From Talinum fruticosum (Eukaryota > Streptophyta > Magnoliopsida > Caryophyllales > Talinaceae): 64,000 nucleotides of DNA. The stretch covers positions 2,384,501-2,448,500 of the forward strand of contig JAITYX010000075.1 in NCBI GenBank assembly GCA_021018815.1, read 5' to 3'. The notes under the pieces were generated by a model. The model was given only the letters and a program-made list of their open reading frames with translations, searched no databases and was not told the DNA's origin. The position numbers and the translations under genes were made by a program. Positions 32,266-43,787 of this stretch are shown here, in pieces (position 1 is the first letter of the stretch; the number at the start of each line of letters is the position of its first letter).

Positions 32266-33940
32266 TTATTCTATCCTAACTTCTATCCTAAGAGTCCGAG
32301 CCCTAGTCTATCTTTACTTTCTTTCCCTTAGGATCACTAGAATCAGCCTTCTTTATCCAGGGTGCGTTCCTTCGGTTCTTGAATTCAGCGAGCCATCCTT
32401 TCTTCAAGTTCTTTCGCTTTAATTTCTCTTCGACCAATGTGCAGCCATCCGAGTGTTTATTTCGCGAATTTACATAGAGGCATCAGCGAGGACAACTTCT
32501 TCGGGATCTATCTCTCTTAGTCTTAGTGCCTTCCATCGTTTGAGATCTACTTCGTTATCCACTCTAGATAATAGGGGAAATAACAATGTTAGGTTTTCCT
32601 TGAGGGGTCGGCAAGTCCGTAGGAGTCTCGTAGTTTCGGTAGACCTCTCCAAGTATTCGGGTCACGACACTGGTCCGTTTAGAGTTACCATGCCCTTTGA
32701 ACAAGTCAAAGGTAGCAGGCCGGATACAATCAAATAGTGGTATTACTTGTTCTCTACCCATTTGCCACAACACACGGCTAGGGAAGTAATACGTGGTCTC
32801 CTCTAGGCCCAATAGACGTATGAATTGGTGTTGTGACGTATGTGTTTTAAACTGGGACACCTTGTAGTGTTTAACATACCATAAAAGATAGTTATTATAG
32901 TTTCTAAGGTATTCCTCCCACTAAGACGTTGGGTGATCAACTACCACTGGTTTTTGTTTTCTCTAGCGAAGTGAGTTACTAGGTATATATCCAACTTTGG
33001 AGGAGCATCAATAAACTTAAGATGTTCCATCAACCATATCTCGCACATCACGGATGCAAAATCAAATATTAGTGTCATGCACGTTCCAAGCCCAATCTTT
33101 TAGGCCTAACAGGAGAAAAATCGAAAAATAGTAAATAGCAACAAAAAGGTGGAATCAAAAGCTAGAATTTTTAGGCGCAAATTGGAGGCGTCTCGGCCTC
33201 GGCAGCGCGGATACCCGCCTTATGGCCAGCGCCGTCGACCGGTCTATGTTCTCTTGCTTTCGGTCGTTGTTTTATGCCTACCTGTAATAACATGGGGCTC
33301 CCACGAAAATTTAACTCAAGCATTGGCTTCAGCTTGATTTAAGCCAATTATTATTTCAGCTTACTATTAGTGGAGTTAGGGAATAGTAATCCTCTAAGCT
33401 GTTCCACTAGATTCGATAGGGCCGTTGGTGCCAAGTCTTCGTGGCCTCTTACTAGCAAGAATCCACCTATCATACAAGTAATGATAGCCCGCCGCCTAGG
33501 GATGATAATGGATTCAAGCATAGGCGAACATGTCTTGGTAATGCTTAACCAGATTGGTTAAACTCACCCGATTCCCAATAAGAATCCACCCTAGATTCTT
33601 ATGGATTAGTTTCGATAGGTATTTGTATTTCTCGTAAAGGTTTTCGAAGATTTCGGAACAACTGGTTTTGTTTGCCTAAAACTGTCTAGTATGGTATTGA
33701 ATTCTTCAGGCGTAGGCACAGTTCCTTATCCCCGAACCTAAAGACATGGTAGTGAGGATCCTAGTAGTCCACAGCAGCTCTTAGGAAGTGCCAATAGATC
33801 TTCACCGGCGAATGCTCGAATAGGACGTTCAACCCGTCATTAGTTAATCCAGATCTATTGATGTTACTCATCTCATGCATCCACCAGGTTAACTCGATCA
33901 TGTAATTCAATGGTTTTGAATATAAGAAGGAGATATGATA
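32266..33940 (-). pseudogene. Antisense ORF of Tat element, plant-mobile-domain-like
   Basis: Opposite to gag-pol, minus-strand frames read DYWDPHYHVFRFGDKELC and then TPEEFNTILDS (about 33770-33690), the W-D-P...H-x-F-x-F...P-T-x-E-E-F start of plant mobile domain (aminotransferase-like) proteins. Further blocks are ASVMCEIWLMEHLKFID (about 33065-33010) and QFIRLLGLEETTYYFPSRVL then GREQVIPLFDC (32830-32700). The C-terminus is basic (to about 32270). Antisense ORFs of this kind are known from Tat-lineage elements; their role is not established. A TATA box on the same strand lies upstream at 34002-34011. Frameshifts break it. Confidence 0.75.
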
Positions 33941-34001
33941 TGTTTTTAGTTTGGATTATCGAAGGCTTTTGCATTTGTATCTCTTGTGCACCACGCCAAT
34001 C

Positions 34002-34011
34002 CTATTTATAG
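34002..34011 (-). promoter_or_regulatory. TATA box for antisense ORF
   Basis: On the minus strand the sequence is CCCTATAAATAGGATTGG, a textbook plant TATA context, about 100-200 bases before the first readable antisense coding. It suggests the antisense gene has its own promoter. Not tested by any transcript evidence here. Confidence 0.6.
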
Positions 34012-34469
34012 GGGTTTTTCTGGAGTTCTTAGAGTCCTACTGCAACTCAACCACCGAGCAATCCTAACTCGTCCCAGGACTTACTGATGGCGGGTGCCAG
34101 CCACTGCCGTGGCCCGACATGCTTCATGGTTTTATTTGGCCCGAGTAATCCTTGGACTATTTTTCCCCGGCTCATAGCGCATACTCGTGTTGTTCTTTTG
34201 GACCATGCACTTGAGATTTTCCTTTTTCCTTTTTATTATTTCCTTTTAAAGGGAATGACGACTAGTGCATTTTTTTCAAAATTTGTCTTTGTAACTTTTT
34301 TCCTAAGTTTTGTTCATCATATTAAATTAAAGAACGTATTTTTAGAATCGAGTCCTGCATTTCGTCCCATTGCATAAGAGTTTTCAGTACAAAGTAAATA
34401 TTACATTAATAAACAAACACCCTACAAGGACTCATTAATCGATAAGCAACGAAGCGGCAAGGAGTTTTC

Positions 34470-35355
34470 TATGCATCACCATCGGAGTTGTCATCGAAGA
34501 TGTAATTTCGAAGTCATCTTAGATAGATGTACGGAATCGGCCACCTTTATCACCTTGATATGAGCTACCTCCTTAGTCTCGAAATTGAGAAGCCTAATGG
34601 GATGGACCGTTATAAGAAGACCGTGGGAAATAAAGAGGGTTCCCGTGACGATCGAAGGCCCGCAAAGGGAGGATGTTTAAGCTTTCCCGGAATAGCTAGG
34701 TCTCGCATCGAAGCGTTAGGTCCATAAGTGCTCGATCCTCGCCTTAGAAGCACTCCTATGATGAGCACGCCACGAAGAATACTCTGAAGAACCTTGTCTA
34801 GCATTACTACTATAAGGTGTTTGTTGATCGGGAGCATGAGTCTCGGGTACACCAAGTAGATTGCTAGAGGGAGGTGCTCTAGATTGATGCCTCTACAAAA
34901 TGAAAGGAGCGATTAGCAAATCACTAAAAGCTCAAAAACATTAGAACTAGACTAATCAACGATTTACCCGGAATGTACGGAAAGATTGCTCGGTCAAGAA
35001 ATTTTGGATTCCCTGGAGAGCAGATTGAAAACCGATAGACATAGCCCTAGATTGCTCCCGGTTATATTACAAAGTTTATTTGATGATATTAGTAAGAAAA
35101 ATACTTTTAGCATGCAACTAAAACAGAAGAGCATACAACTCTTACCCCCTCGCAAATTCCTAGGGAAGGGATGTCCAACACATTCCTCTTCCGGGATTTC
35201 ATGAATTCTTACGAAACGAGGAGATTCCCTGGGAAGAGTAACATCCACATCGAGACTTAGGATATGGACATCAGCAGGAGTGAGCTGCCAAAAAAAGATG
35301 AAGATTAATTTCCATGTGAGAAGTTCAAGTTCAAGGAAGATATTGAGAACTAACC
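34470..35355 (-). pseudogene. Unrecognised minus-strand gene fragment with intron-like gaps
   Basis: I do not recognise the product. On the minus strand, an open block (to 35355) ends at GTTAGT; a 70 bp gap ends TTTTTTGGCAG at 35285. The next block (35284-35146) reads LTPADVHILSLDVDVTLPRE...IHEIPEEECVGHPFP and ends at GGTAAGAG. A 133 bp gap ends CTCTCCAG at 35013. A 45 bp block follows, ending at GTAAAT (34967), and a 75 bp gap ends TTTTGTAG (34893). The last block can be read in two frames, one rich in Ser/Gln/Pro, and an acidic SDGDA-stop lies near 34470. Exon phases are not fully consistent, so decay or wrong boundaries are likely. It could be a captured host-gene fragment or part of the element's antisense gene set. 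Confidence 0.42.
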
Positions 35356-35526
35356 AATTGGGTCATAATACGTGCTTTGCATGATAGGCGTAAGATGTGT
35401 TCAAATTTAAGAATGAGGTCCGGTGAATGACCTTTCTTCATCGAACTCTCTATTATATTGAGCCATTTTATCTTTGGACGTTTGGATTGTAAGACCCTAT
35501 TGTGAAAGGCTAGGCTCGATACCAAT
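35356..35526 (-). pseudogene. Copia E gag start and primer site, reverse strand
   Basis: On the minus strand the LTR end is followed by TTGGTATCGAGCCTAGCC (primer site with the same CAGAG to CGAG change as copia A). An ATG then opens MAQYNREFDEERSFTGP, matching the copia A gag start (MARNNGEFDEGRSYTGQ). Homology stops after about 20 codons, where the unrecognised fragment begins. The rest of gag-pol is absent here; the reverse pol fragment at 10307-11663 may be a separated part. Confidence 0.8.
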
Positions 35527-35698
35527 TGAAAGTTCGGATAGAGAGTCTAACTCACCCTAGAGGGGGTGAATAAGGTGATTAAAAAATTTTTGGAAAATGA
35601 AGTTCTTTGAAAATTGGATTGAATTTAGAAACAACAACCAAGTCTAGAGTGACTCGGATAGAGAATTGAGAAAGATAAAGAATTTTATGAAGAAACCC
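35527..35698 (-). repeat. Copia E LTR, piece 1 (3' end of LTR)
   Basis: Starts TGAAAG on the plus strand (inverse of CTTTCA) and contains CACCCTAGAGGGGGTGAATA, the inverse of the end block shared by all copia LTRs in the window. It is cut at 35699 by the large TGTAAC...TTACA insertion and continues at 40142. Confidence 0.88.
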
Positions 35699-36456
35699 TG
35701 TAACACCCCACCTCGGCCCGAGGCGGCTTAGTACATGCCAAAGTTCCCCAAGAGTAACCCCTAAGGCTACTTGGCACTTTAAATAAGGTTTGATAGCTTT
35801 TGTCTTATAATGGCGAAAGCGTATTTCAACATTTTCAAAAGGTTTTCCCGAAAATTTTGGCGAGCTTCTTTTGTAATTTGGCTAAACCTATAGGCTTAAA
35901 GCCTTAACCCTGCAAAAAACACATTCACAAACTCAAGGAGCCACACGTTCGGAGTATCCACAACACAAACTTAGTGAGCCATACGCTTGGAGTATCCACA
36001 TTGGTATTTTATATGGATGTCAACATTCTAGTTCAACATACAATAAATCTTTACAACCATGAAAGCACAACACTAGTAGCAAGTCCAGGAGTCTCCTATC
36101 CATCGGTCGGCTTCTTACGAAAACCACAAGCAACTCTAGGGAGCCTAACTTCGTACCTGAAAATGTTGGTGAGGTCATGAGCTCCACAAGCCCAGTGAAT
36201 AACCCTAACCCAACCACTTGTTTCACTTTGCACATTAATTCATTAACAATCACATGTAAGTTCAATATTCACTCATAACATGTGATTCGGAGTATACATG
36301 CTCGTGATATGCAAGATAGTAAACTTACTGAGCTTACGGAACAACATATATGACATCAATCACTCATGAAATCAATCAACACATTCTTCATTCGTTCTTT
36401 ACGTTCGCATCGTCATATATCATATAATCATTCATCATATCAATTATATCATAATT

Positions 36457-38046
36457 TGAAGACTCGAACATCTGCTCCGCACAATTTTGAGTTTTAACAA
36501 AGGAATCGGTATAAGGACTTCTCACTTATAGAGTTTTGATTCCAAGGCATTCTCTGTACCTTAGAAACTTTTCTGAGTGATATAATATTTATTCTAAGTG
36601 ATATGGCATTTACTTCATATAACTCTTGTTTGTCTCTCGTCGACTCGTGAATGTATTCGGGATATCCCACTCGGTTTTGAGTCCTTTATCACTTAGATAT
36701 ATCGCATGATGAATTGACTAGTATTTCGCTTAATCACACTCGAGTCCGACTTCATATTAAAGTTCTATTTTGTTGAAGTCGCGCTTCTAGTCCGAATCAT
36801 GCTTAGTCTAGATCAAGTTGGTTTCACTCGATATTCGTTATATAACTTGATTCTTGCTTAGACTAACTCGGATGGAATTTTGAGTTTCATGGATATTAGA
36901 ATCGAAAATTCCATTCACTTTCCGACTCGGATAATTAGTTGCTTAATTATCTTAATTATATTATTATCTCGTGTCTAATCTTGGACCAAAGTATTTTACA
37001 CTTTGAGAACCAAAATTGATTTACTTTTGTAGGTTATTCAAATGAGGATACACCTTTTGAAATATAAAAGTAACCTGGCTTGAAAATGTCAAATCACCAG
37101 CGAGACATGGCTTTTCCTCTTCTCTCGGCCTAGCCCCGGATGATTGTGTCGTGGCCGTCTGTTTCCAAATCTAGAAAACTGAAACGCCAACCTTAAGAGT
37201 GGTTTCCACCTTATCCTTCAAGACACCGCCAGTGGTTTTGGGACTTCCAAGAGAGTTAAGAACCGTTGTCCAACGTTCATATCACAATGGATATTTTTGA
37301 GTGACTTAGAAAGTTCTTAACAACGGTCACAAAGGACTTCCCGTCGGAAGTTGGAGATAACGGCTATGCTGCTTGGTCATCTATAAAAGGAAGCCAACTC
37401 ACAAGACTTGAAGATTGCCGAACCTATTATTAATACACGTACTTGAGCAAAGTCATTGTATTCATTCTCAATCTTCTACTTACAACTCCCACTCTGTAAT
37501 TCATTACTTTACGAGTTGTAAGGTCTTATATTTAGTTACAAACACTTTCTTACTTTCGGGTAAGGTCCCTTGACTAAGCTATAAAGATTAACTCAGCTTA
37601 GTTGTCCCTAGTTGTAAGGGTTATTTCAGCTAGGAAGTACTAGATCGGATAAGGGAATTTCTGAGTCTAGGAAAACTTGTATAGAGTTGTTTACGGGGAG
37701 CAACTCGGGTTCGGTCAGTCTACGGTATTTTGTGGACTCAAAATAGTGGATTTGACTTCGTCCTTCGATTAGCACGGTCCGTGGTTTTACGCCACAGGAG
37801 GGTTTCCACGTAATCTCTGTGTCTTTACTTTCGAGTTCATTCTAGACTCGGACAGTCTCAAAGCTTCGGCTTAATCCGCTTCCTTACTCTTTATTGTAAT
37901 TCCGAGTTCATACATTTCTAACCCCACTTTAGACTCGGAATCGGTTTCTGTCTCTAGTTTGGCAAAAGAGTTTGTTTTTCATCGAAAAATCTCCATCACC
38001 CTATTCACCCCCTCTAGGGTGACTCGTGAACTCTCCCCGAGATTCA
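36457..38046 (+). repeat. Copia solo LTR nested in the large LTR
   Basis: Begins TGAAGACTCG and ends CGAGATTCA; the length of the interior aligns with the LTRs at 8829-10306 and 45124-46739, including GGACCAAAGTATTTTACACT and the CACCCTATTCACCCCCTCTA end block. A TATA-like box (CTATAAAAGG) is at about 37381-37390. No internal region is attached. Flanks (TAATT and TTCTT) do not show a clean target duplication. Confidence 0.88.
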
Positions 38047-39329
38047 TTCTTCTTCTTCTTCACTTATTCATGCATTCAATCATTAGATAAATCATTTATT
38101 CTTTCTTTCTTCTTCATCGTGCATAATCATTTATTTCGTTATATCATAATTATTGGTTTAAGTCATATTCATTCGAATGGAAAGAAGATTCATGTCTTGC
38201 TCTAGAGACCCGATTCTTTAATTCTTGGAGTGAAAACAATTCGTGGGCTTAGTTCTTGGAGGCAAAACAATTCGTGGCCTAAAACTCCTAAGAACGCATG
38301 TTGTTAATAATTCGTGGAAGTAATTCAATTTGTGGCTTCGGTTTGACGAAACTTCTATGGCCATAGCTTTAGAGGTTCTTTAATTCGTTGGATTTTAGAT
38401 CCATAACATTATACTTTTTACCTTCTTTAGTTGCTTATATTTCTTTATTTCTTATTTTCATATTTGTCACGATACAACTAATGCAACTAAATCATGTTCA
38501 ATAATTTCATAAATAATGTCTTCACAATTAATCATGCACATAAACATGTCTCCACATAACATAACTCATACAAACATGTTTCTAACACCTATAATTAATA
38601 CATTTTAATATAAACACATCATAGCATAAACATATCAATTAGGATATCTATTTAACGAAATTATTGTTTCGTGATTGTGTATTATCGCGCATGGGTGGTT
38701 TATGGTTCCATAATTTTCCTTAAACTTCACATATCTCTTAAACTATAAAATTACCTTCTTAAACTTCAATTTTTGACCAAATTACTCAACTAATCTCAAT
38801 TTCGCCCAAAATAGGACAATTTTACTCAAAAATATGAAATTACCAATATACTACTCCAACGCATACCAAACTTTACAGAAAATTGTCATAAATTATCACA
38901 ATTCTCTAATGACAATTTCAGGATTTTTAGATTACTCATCAAGTCACAAAAATTCGGATAGCGGTATAAATACTCGAAAATCTATACTCTGTCATTCATT
39001 TAATTTTTCGACTTTTCCTCCGACTTTATTGAAGTTGAATTAATGAAAATTTCAAACATATAGCTCAATGATCATATTCAATAACACAAAAACATTCACT
39101 AATTTTATGAATCATACATAATAAATTGCATAATTCACAACATAAGACACAATTTTTGAGTTGCTAAATTTAGCAAATTAGGCCTCTAATTTCTTCGATT
39201 AGACGTAATGTTTTCAATTTCATGAATCAATTTCAAGTTCAATCCACTTAATTCATTTTACTTTTAGAGGATGAATTTGAATTACTCACCTTAGATTCTT
39301 AGGGTTCTAAGAATTTCGAGTAGAGAAGG

Positions 39330-39850
39330 TTGGAATTGGTGTTTTGCTTTCCTTTTCTTCTTCTCGTTTCCCCCTTTCTTCTTCTTCCCTTTCGCCCTGC
39401 TCTCGCTTCTCTTCCCCTTTCACTCTCAGTCTTGCTCTTGCTCTCTCTCCGTCTCCTTCCCAACCTTCCTTTTCTTTCCTTCGACCTCTTGCTTGCTCCC
39501 AGCCTCTCGCTCGCTTCCTCTATGTCTCTGCTCCGATTTTGGTTCTCTCGTTCCTCTTCTTCTTCCTCCCCATTCTATCTCGGTCTCGCTCGCTCTCCGG
39601 TTCGAGCTAAGTTGTTCACTAACTCTCAGCTTCTAGATCTCTCGCTCGGCTTTATTATTTCGTTCTCCTTCTTTGTTTCTACTCGGCTCCCTCAAGCTCT
39701 TGCTTTCCTCTCTCGGTTTCGAGCCCAGTTCTCTCTCTGTCTCTCATCTCTCTCTCCTTTCATTTCTGGTCCGGGTCTTTCTCTCTCCAGCGAGGTTCAT
39801 TTATTTCATCATAAGTCCCCCTCTCTCTCCTCTTCTTCTTACTCCACATA
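39330..39850. repeat. Pyrimidine-rich low-complexity block
   Basis: About 520 bases dominated by CTT, CTC and TCT, in the 3' third of the large LTR. Two overlapping long open frames here are dominated by Leu, Ser and Phe and are not credible genes. Confidence 0.85.
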
Positions 39851-40141
39851 AGTGGATTTGTGTGATAATGTAATTGGACCCCTAATTTCCATGCTATAAT
39901 TCTTTGCCTGCAACTCCTCCCTCATCTTTTCTATTTTCTTTTTGTTATTAGCATTATAAGATTGGGCCAAATTAATCTCATTAGGATCACTTAGTAAATC
40001 CATGCTCATGCTTTAATTCTCGGGTTTCCAATTTATCTCGGGAAAATTATAATTCACTAATTCAATACTTTCAAATTTAACCTAGCTTTTAATAACTTAA
40101 TTTTCTTACTAAGCTAGCACCTTAAAGTTTCGGATATTACA

Positions 40142-40270
40142 AACTCTCCTAGGGCGAAAAACCACGATAAGTGCTAATCCAAGCACTAAGTAAAATCCAC
40201 TATTTGAATCAACAAATACAATGAATTAACTATCCGAATTACTCCCTTAGACAATTCTAATGTAGATTTT
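40142..40270 (-). repeat. Copia E LTR, piece 2
   Basis: Resumes after the large insertion with CTCCTAGGGCGAAAAACCACG and AGTGCTAATCCAAGCACTAAG, the inverse of the LTR segment CTTGGATTAGCACGGTCCGTGG. Cut at 40271 by CACTA fragment C. Confidence 0.88.
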
Positions 40271-41760
40271 CACAACTACGAGATACCACTTTTAATGATG
40301 GGTTTTTAACGACGATTAAAAGGACAAACCATCATGAAAATTGGACCGGTGGCATTTTTGTAAATAACAGGAACATATGACGACGATTATTAAACAAGAA
40401 CCATCGTCATAGGTTATCCGAAACATTTAACTACGGTTCTTGTAATAGAGCCATCATTAAATGTGACATATGATGATGATTACGTAATAGAACCATCGTC
40501 ATATGTCTTTCGAATCACATAAAAACACGATCCGCCATTTCCACGCCCTACTTACAACTCTCGATCTTATCGATTTCTACAGTTTCGCTTCTCCACGAAC
40601 CTCGCTCATCATATCTGGAAATCGTTACTCGTTGCCGGTGGACTTGCATTAGTAAGCCTTTCCTCACTCTCGCCGTCTAGATCTCCTTTCTCTTAATCTT
40701 TAATTTCTTTATAATTTCCTCTCATCTCATTTAAATTTCCTCTCGTCTCTCGTCTCTCGCCGTGTAGCTCTCGCTGTCAAGCCTCTCCTCACCTTCACCG
40801 TTGTCGGTTCTTAAGAATGAATCTGTATCCTCTCTTATTTTTCGCTTTAAGTTATTTAGCAAATGTTTTATATATAGTAAAATGTTGAATGTATTTGCGT
40901 TAATATGTGAATGTTGAGAATGTGGGTAATGTTTAAGATTGTTGAAATGTTAATTCTTTGTTGAAATGTTGAATATTGAGAATGTGGGTAACATTTGTTT
41001 AGTTTATTAAGTTGGAAATTCGTGAAATGTTTGAGATTTTTAGAAATGGGTTAGGAGTTTAGGATTTATTAAGTTGGAATTTTGTTAAATGTTTGAGATT
41101 TTGAGAAGTGAGTTTAGGATTTTAGGATTTGTAGTAATTATAGCGAAATATGATAGGTAAGGATGGTAGATCAAAAGAGTGCATCCAAATTTGTTTAAGG
41201 TTCTAGAGAAATAGAAAGATAATTTGAATATAGGGTCATCCCTAAAACCTTCTTATAAAGATAAATTTGTATACAAATTTGTTTATTTTTATGAGGTGAT
41301 GTTGGGATGAACTCATTTATCCAATTATCAAAAATTGGTATCCAAATATGCTTATAGTTTAGAGAAATAAAAATTTTTATGGTTTAGGGTTTGAGGAAAT
41401 AGAAAAATTTTTGGTTTTATATTTAAGGATATAAAATGTGAAAATGTAAAAATGTAAAAATTTGGGAAGGTATTTGGATATAGGGATCTCCCAAATACTT
41501 TTCATAAAGATAAATTTATTATCAAATTTATTTATTATGATGAGTTGAAGTTGGGGGTATTAAAATTTCCGGTTTCCTTTTTGGGTGCAAGTTTGTTTTA
41601 TTATACATGATTGTAAACTAAAGGCCATGATTTATTTTGAAGTTTAAATAATTCATAAGACAATAATAAAATTATGAATGAAATGTTGAGGCCACCCCCT
41701 TAATTTCCTTTAATAACCCAAGATATAATAGGAATCGGAATTCTCTTGTTGTGATTAATA
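40271..41760. mobile_element. CACTA fragment C (one end only)
   Basis: Starts CACAACTACGAGATACCACT and matches the inverse of CACTA A's right end and interior (25999 down to about 24900), including the subterminal CGTCGTCAT motifs and the segment around ATGTTGAATATTGAGAATG. It has no coding and no recognisable second end. About 330 bases of the surrounding LTR, present in copy F, are missing at its right border, so a deletion accompanied its loss. Two similar ~240 bp blocks (41220-41330 and 41460-41570) lie at its inner side. Confidence 0.8.
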
Positions 41761-42311
41761 ATGAGGTTAGCTAGCCATTGTAACGAATAGTATGAGGAGT
41801 CAGTTTTAGGATCATCGGAGATTTGTCGTTGAGCACAAGTCCTAGCTTCCAAAAGCAGTTCGTCAACTTGTTATATATGAGAAACAAGGAACAACACTAC
41901 ACTTAAAAACAAGAAGTTATCAAAAATGGTAACAAACGAGGCTTGACAACCTAGTTCGAGTCGCACTCGAGATTTTCAACTTTTACGTCGCGAGTCTTAG
42001 AACAGTAAAAAACCCCATTGTTTTTGCTTTAAGATGGGATTAATCAGCTTTAATAAACCTGCAAAAACAAATTACAAAAGGTACTTAAAGTATAAAAATA
42101 CTTCGGTCCAAAGGTAGATAAGGATTAGTATAAATAAATCATTTAATGACTAAAATTCCTTAATCTATTAAATGGAATTTTTCAAGTCCAATATTTAATA
42201 TGATCAAATTCCATATATGTCTCAACTCAAAGAATAAATATGGTAGAGTTAGGTTCAAAGAGTTAGACATATTTTAGTGTTTGTTAAAACTATGAAATTA
42301 TTTAGGCAAAC
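41761..42311 (-). repeat. Copia E LTR, piece 3 (5' portion of LTR)
   Basis: Resumes at the inverse of the CCGTTGTAACGGCT-like region and runs through TTTTTGCTTTAAGATG and ACTTCGGTCCAAAGG, which correspond to the copia LTR block GGACCAAAGTATTT. It ends where LTR F begins. Confidence 0.78.
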
Positions 42312-43787
42312 TCAACGAGGTTTGCTCTTTGAGAGTCCGAGTCACTCTACGGGGAGGGGTGAATAGGGTGACAAGGAAATTTTGTGGAATAAAGGAATTT
42401 CTGCAAAGTTTGAGCTTGAAAAGCGCTTACGAGTCTAAAATGAACTCAAAAAGACAGAACGAGAGAAAATACGTACAAACCCTCCTGGAACATAAAACCA
42501 CAAACTATCTCAATCCATTATTTTCAATCCACAAAGTACAAAGACTCGACTATAGAATTGCTCCCTTAGACAATTCACTACAAATTTTCCTAGGCTCGGA
42601 AGTTCCCTTATCTCGCCTCTATTACTTCCTAATTGAGTTACTCTTTACAACTAGGGACAATTGAGATGAGTTAACCCTTACAGCTCGGTCAAGGGATATT
42701 ATAGAGAAATGAAGTAAGTAAGAGTAAGACTGGTTAGAAGACTTCTTTTGTTTAACTTAGAAGTTTAGAAAAACTTAAGTTCGAGTTGAAAGCTAGAAAA
42801 GATTAAGAGATAAGATTAGAGTTCGGTTCCAGCAATCTCTTTAGTCTTGTAGGATGACTTCTACTTATAATCACCAGGGAAGATAACCGTTGTGATCGAT
42901 TCTGGACTGGCAAGCTTCATTAGCCGTTGTAACGGATAGTCCGAGTCCCTCGAGAAAAGAAGCATTGTAGATATGAACATTGTGCTTCGGCCCTTCACTC
43001 AAAAGGTGGTTGAACCCACTAGTTGTGACTAAAATTCGGGGTGGAAACAAGCCTTAGACTCAACATTGAAGTTTACCGAAATGGAAACAAACAACCCTAA
43101 CATGGTGTTTGATCCTATCTTGAAAGCATTGACTTTTCACTGCTCGCTCGTGTTTAACGGTTCAAAGCCAGGTTGCTTTTGCTTTTCAAATGAGATTAAA
43201 TCACTTACATCAAACTGAAAAAGCAAATCAAAATGGTACTCAAAGTATCAAAATACTTTGGTCCAAGATTAGGCAAGGATAAAAATTAATTCAAATAATT
43301 AAGCACTTAATTATACTTAACCTGAATAAATGGAATTTTCCGAGTCCAATATTCAATAAGTTCTAATTCCATTTTGTGTCTATCTTTTAGATGAATTAAG
43401 AATTAAACTTGTATATACACAATGCATCAAGTTTGCCAAATAAATATTTTCGGTTAATAAATCGACTTACAAAAAATGAATTAACGCAGTAATTCCTTTT
43501 CAATATTTATAATAAGTCAAAGCTCAAAATAAGTTATGCATGTGAAATTATTTAGGGAAGACAAGCTGTCTTAGGTGCATCCGAGTGGGCCGAAAACCTA
43601 GAGATAAGCATTTTACTCGAGAGATGGTTTCGAGTAGGTTAGACAAATATGAAAACTTAAAGATGAGCTTCTTAAGATGTGAGAATGACTTGAATTCAAA
43701 ACTATATAGAGCGAGAGTTATATCTGATTCTTCGATCTCCACGAGTTTGATGAAAGGCATTCAACACTAATCGGAGTTGGAAGTTCA
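42312..43787 (-). repeat. Copia F LTR, reverse orientation
   Basis: Begins with GAGGTTTGCTCTTTGAGAG and GGGGTGAATAGGGTGAC, the inverse of the copia LTR end block, and runs through ACTTTGGTCCAAGATTAGGC to an approximate start near 43787. It is more diverged than the other copies. It abuts piece 3 of LTR E head to tail. Both borders are approximate. Confidence 0.75.

Larger units (their letters stand above)
11664..34380 (+). mobile_element. Ty3/gypsy Tat-lineage element, interrupted by two CACTA elements
   Basis: Order: LTR (11664-13078), primer site, repeat-rich leader, gag, PR, RT, RH, a second (archaeal-type) RNase H, [CACTA insertions 20018-30829], integrase, then an antisense ORF. Dual RNase H and an antisense plant-mobile-domain-like ORF before the 3' LTR are marks of the Tat lineage (Tat, Grande, Retand group). 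No LTR is adjacent to 34380. The only other Tat LTR is at 44637-48268, which may be the displaced 3' LTR, with the copia cluster 35356-44636 inserted between, or a separate copy. All coding frames are broken. Confidence 0.9.
35699..40141 (+). mobile_element. Large solo LTR, TGTAAC...TTACA, gypsy/chromovirus-like, with nested copia solo LTR
   Basis: TGTAACACCCCACC at the left and GGATATTACA at the right give TG...CA ends. Flanks AACCC and AACTC differ by one base and fit a 5 bp target duplication. The surrounding reverse copia LTR is continuous across it, which confirms the borders. Without the nested solo LTR (36457-38046) it is about 2.85 kb and holds no gag or pol. Length and ends resemble LTRs of Tekay/Del-type chromoviruses; assignment is tentative. 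A pyrimidine-rich block (39330-39850) probably belongs to its leader; open frames there (39330-39851, 39344-39610) are low-complexity. Confidence 0.75.

Noticed and set aside
39330..39873. Long plus-strand frames (up to 173 codons)
   Set aside because: Pyrimidine-rich low-complexity DNA gives Leu/Ser/Phe strings in more than one frame; inside an LTR with no conserved motif.
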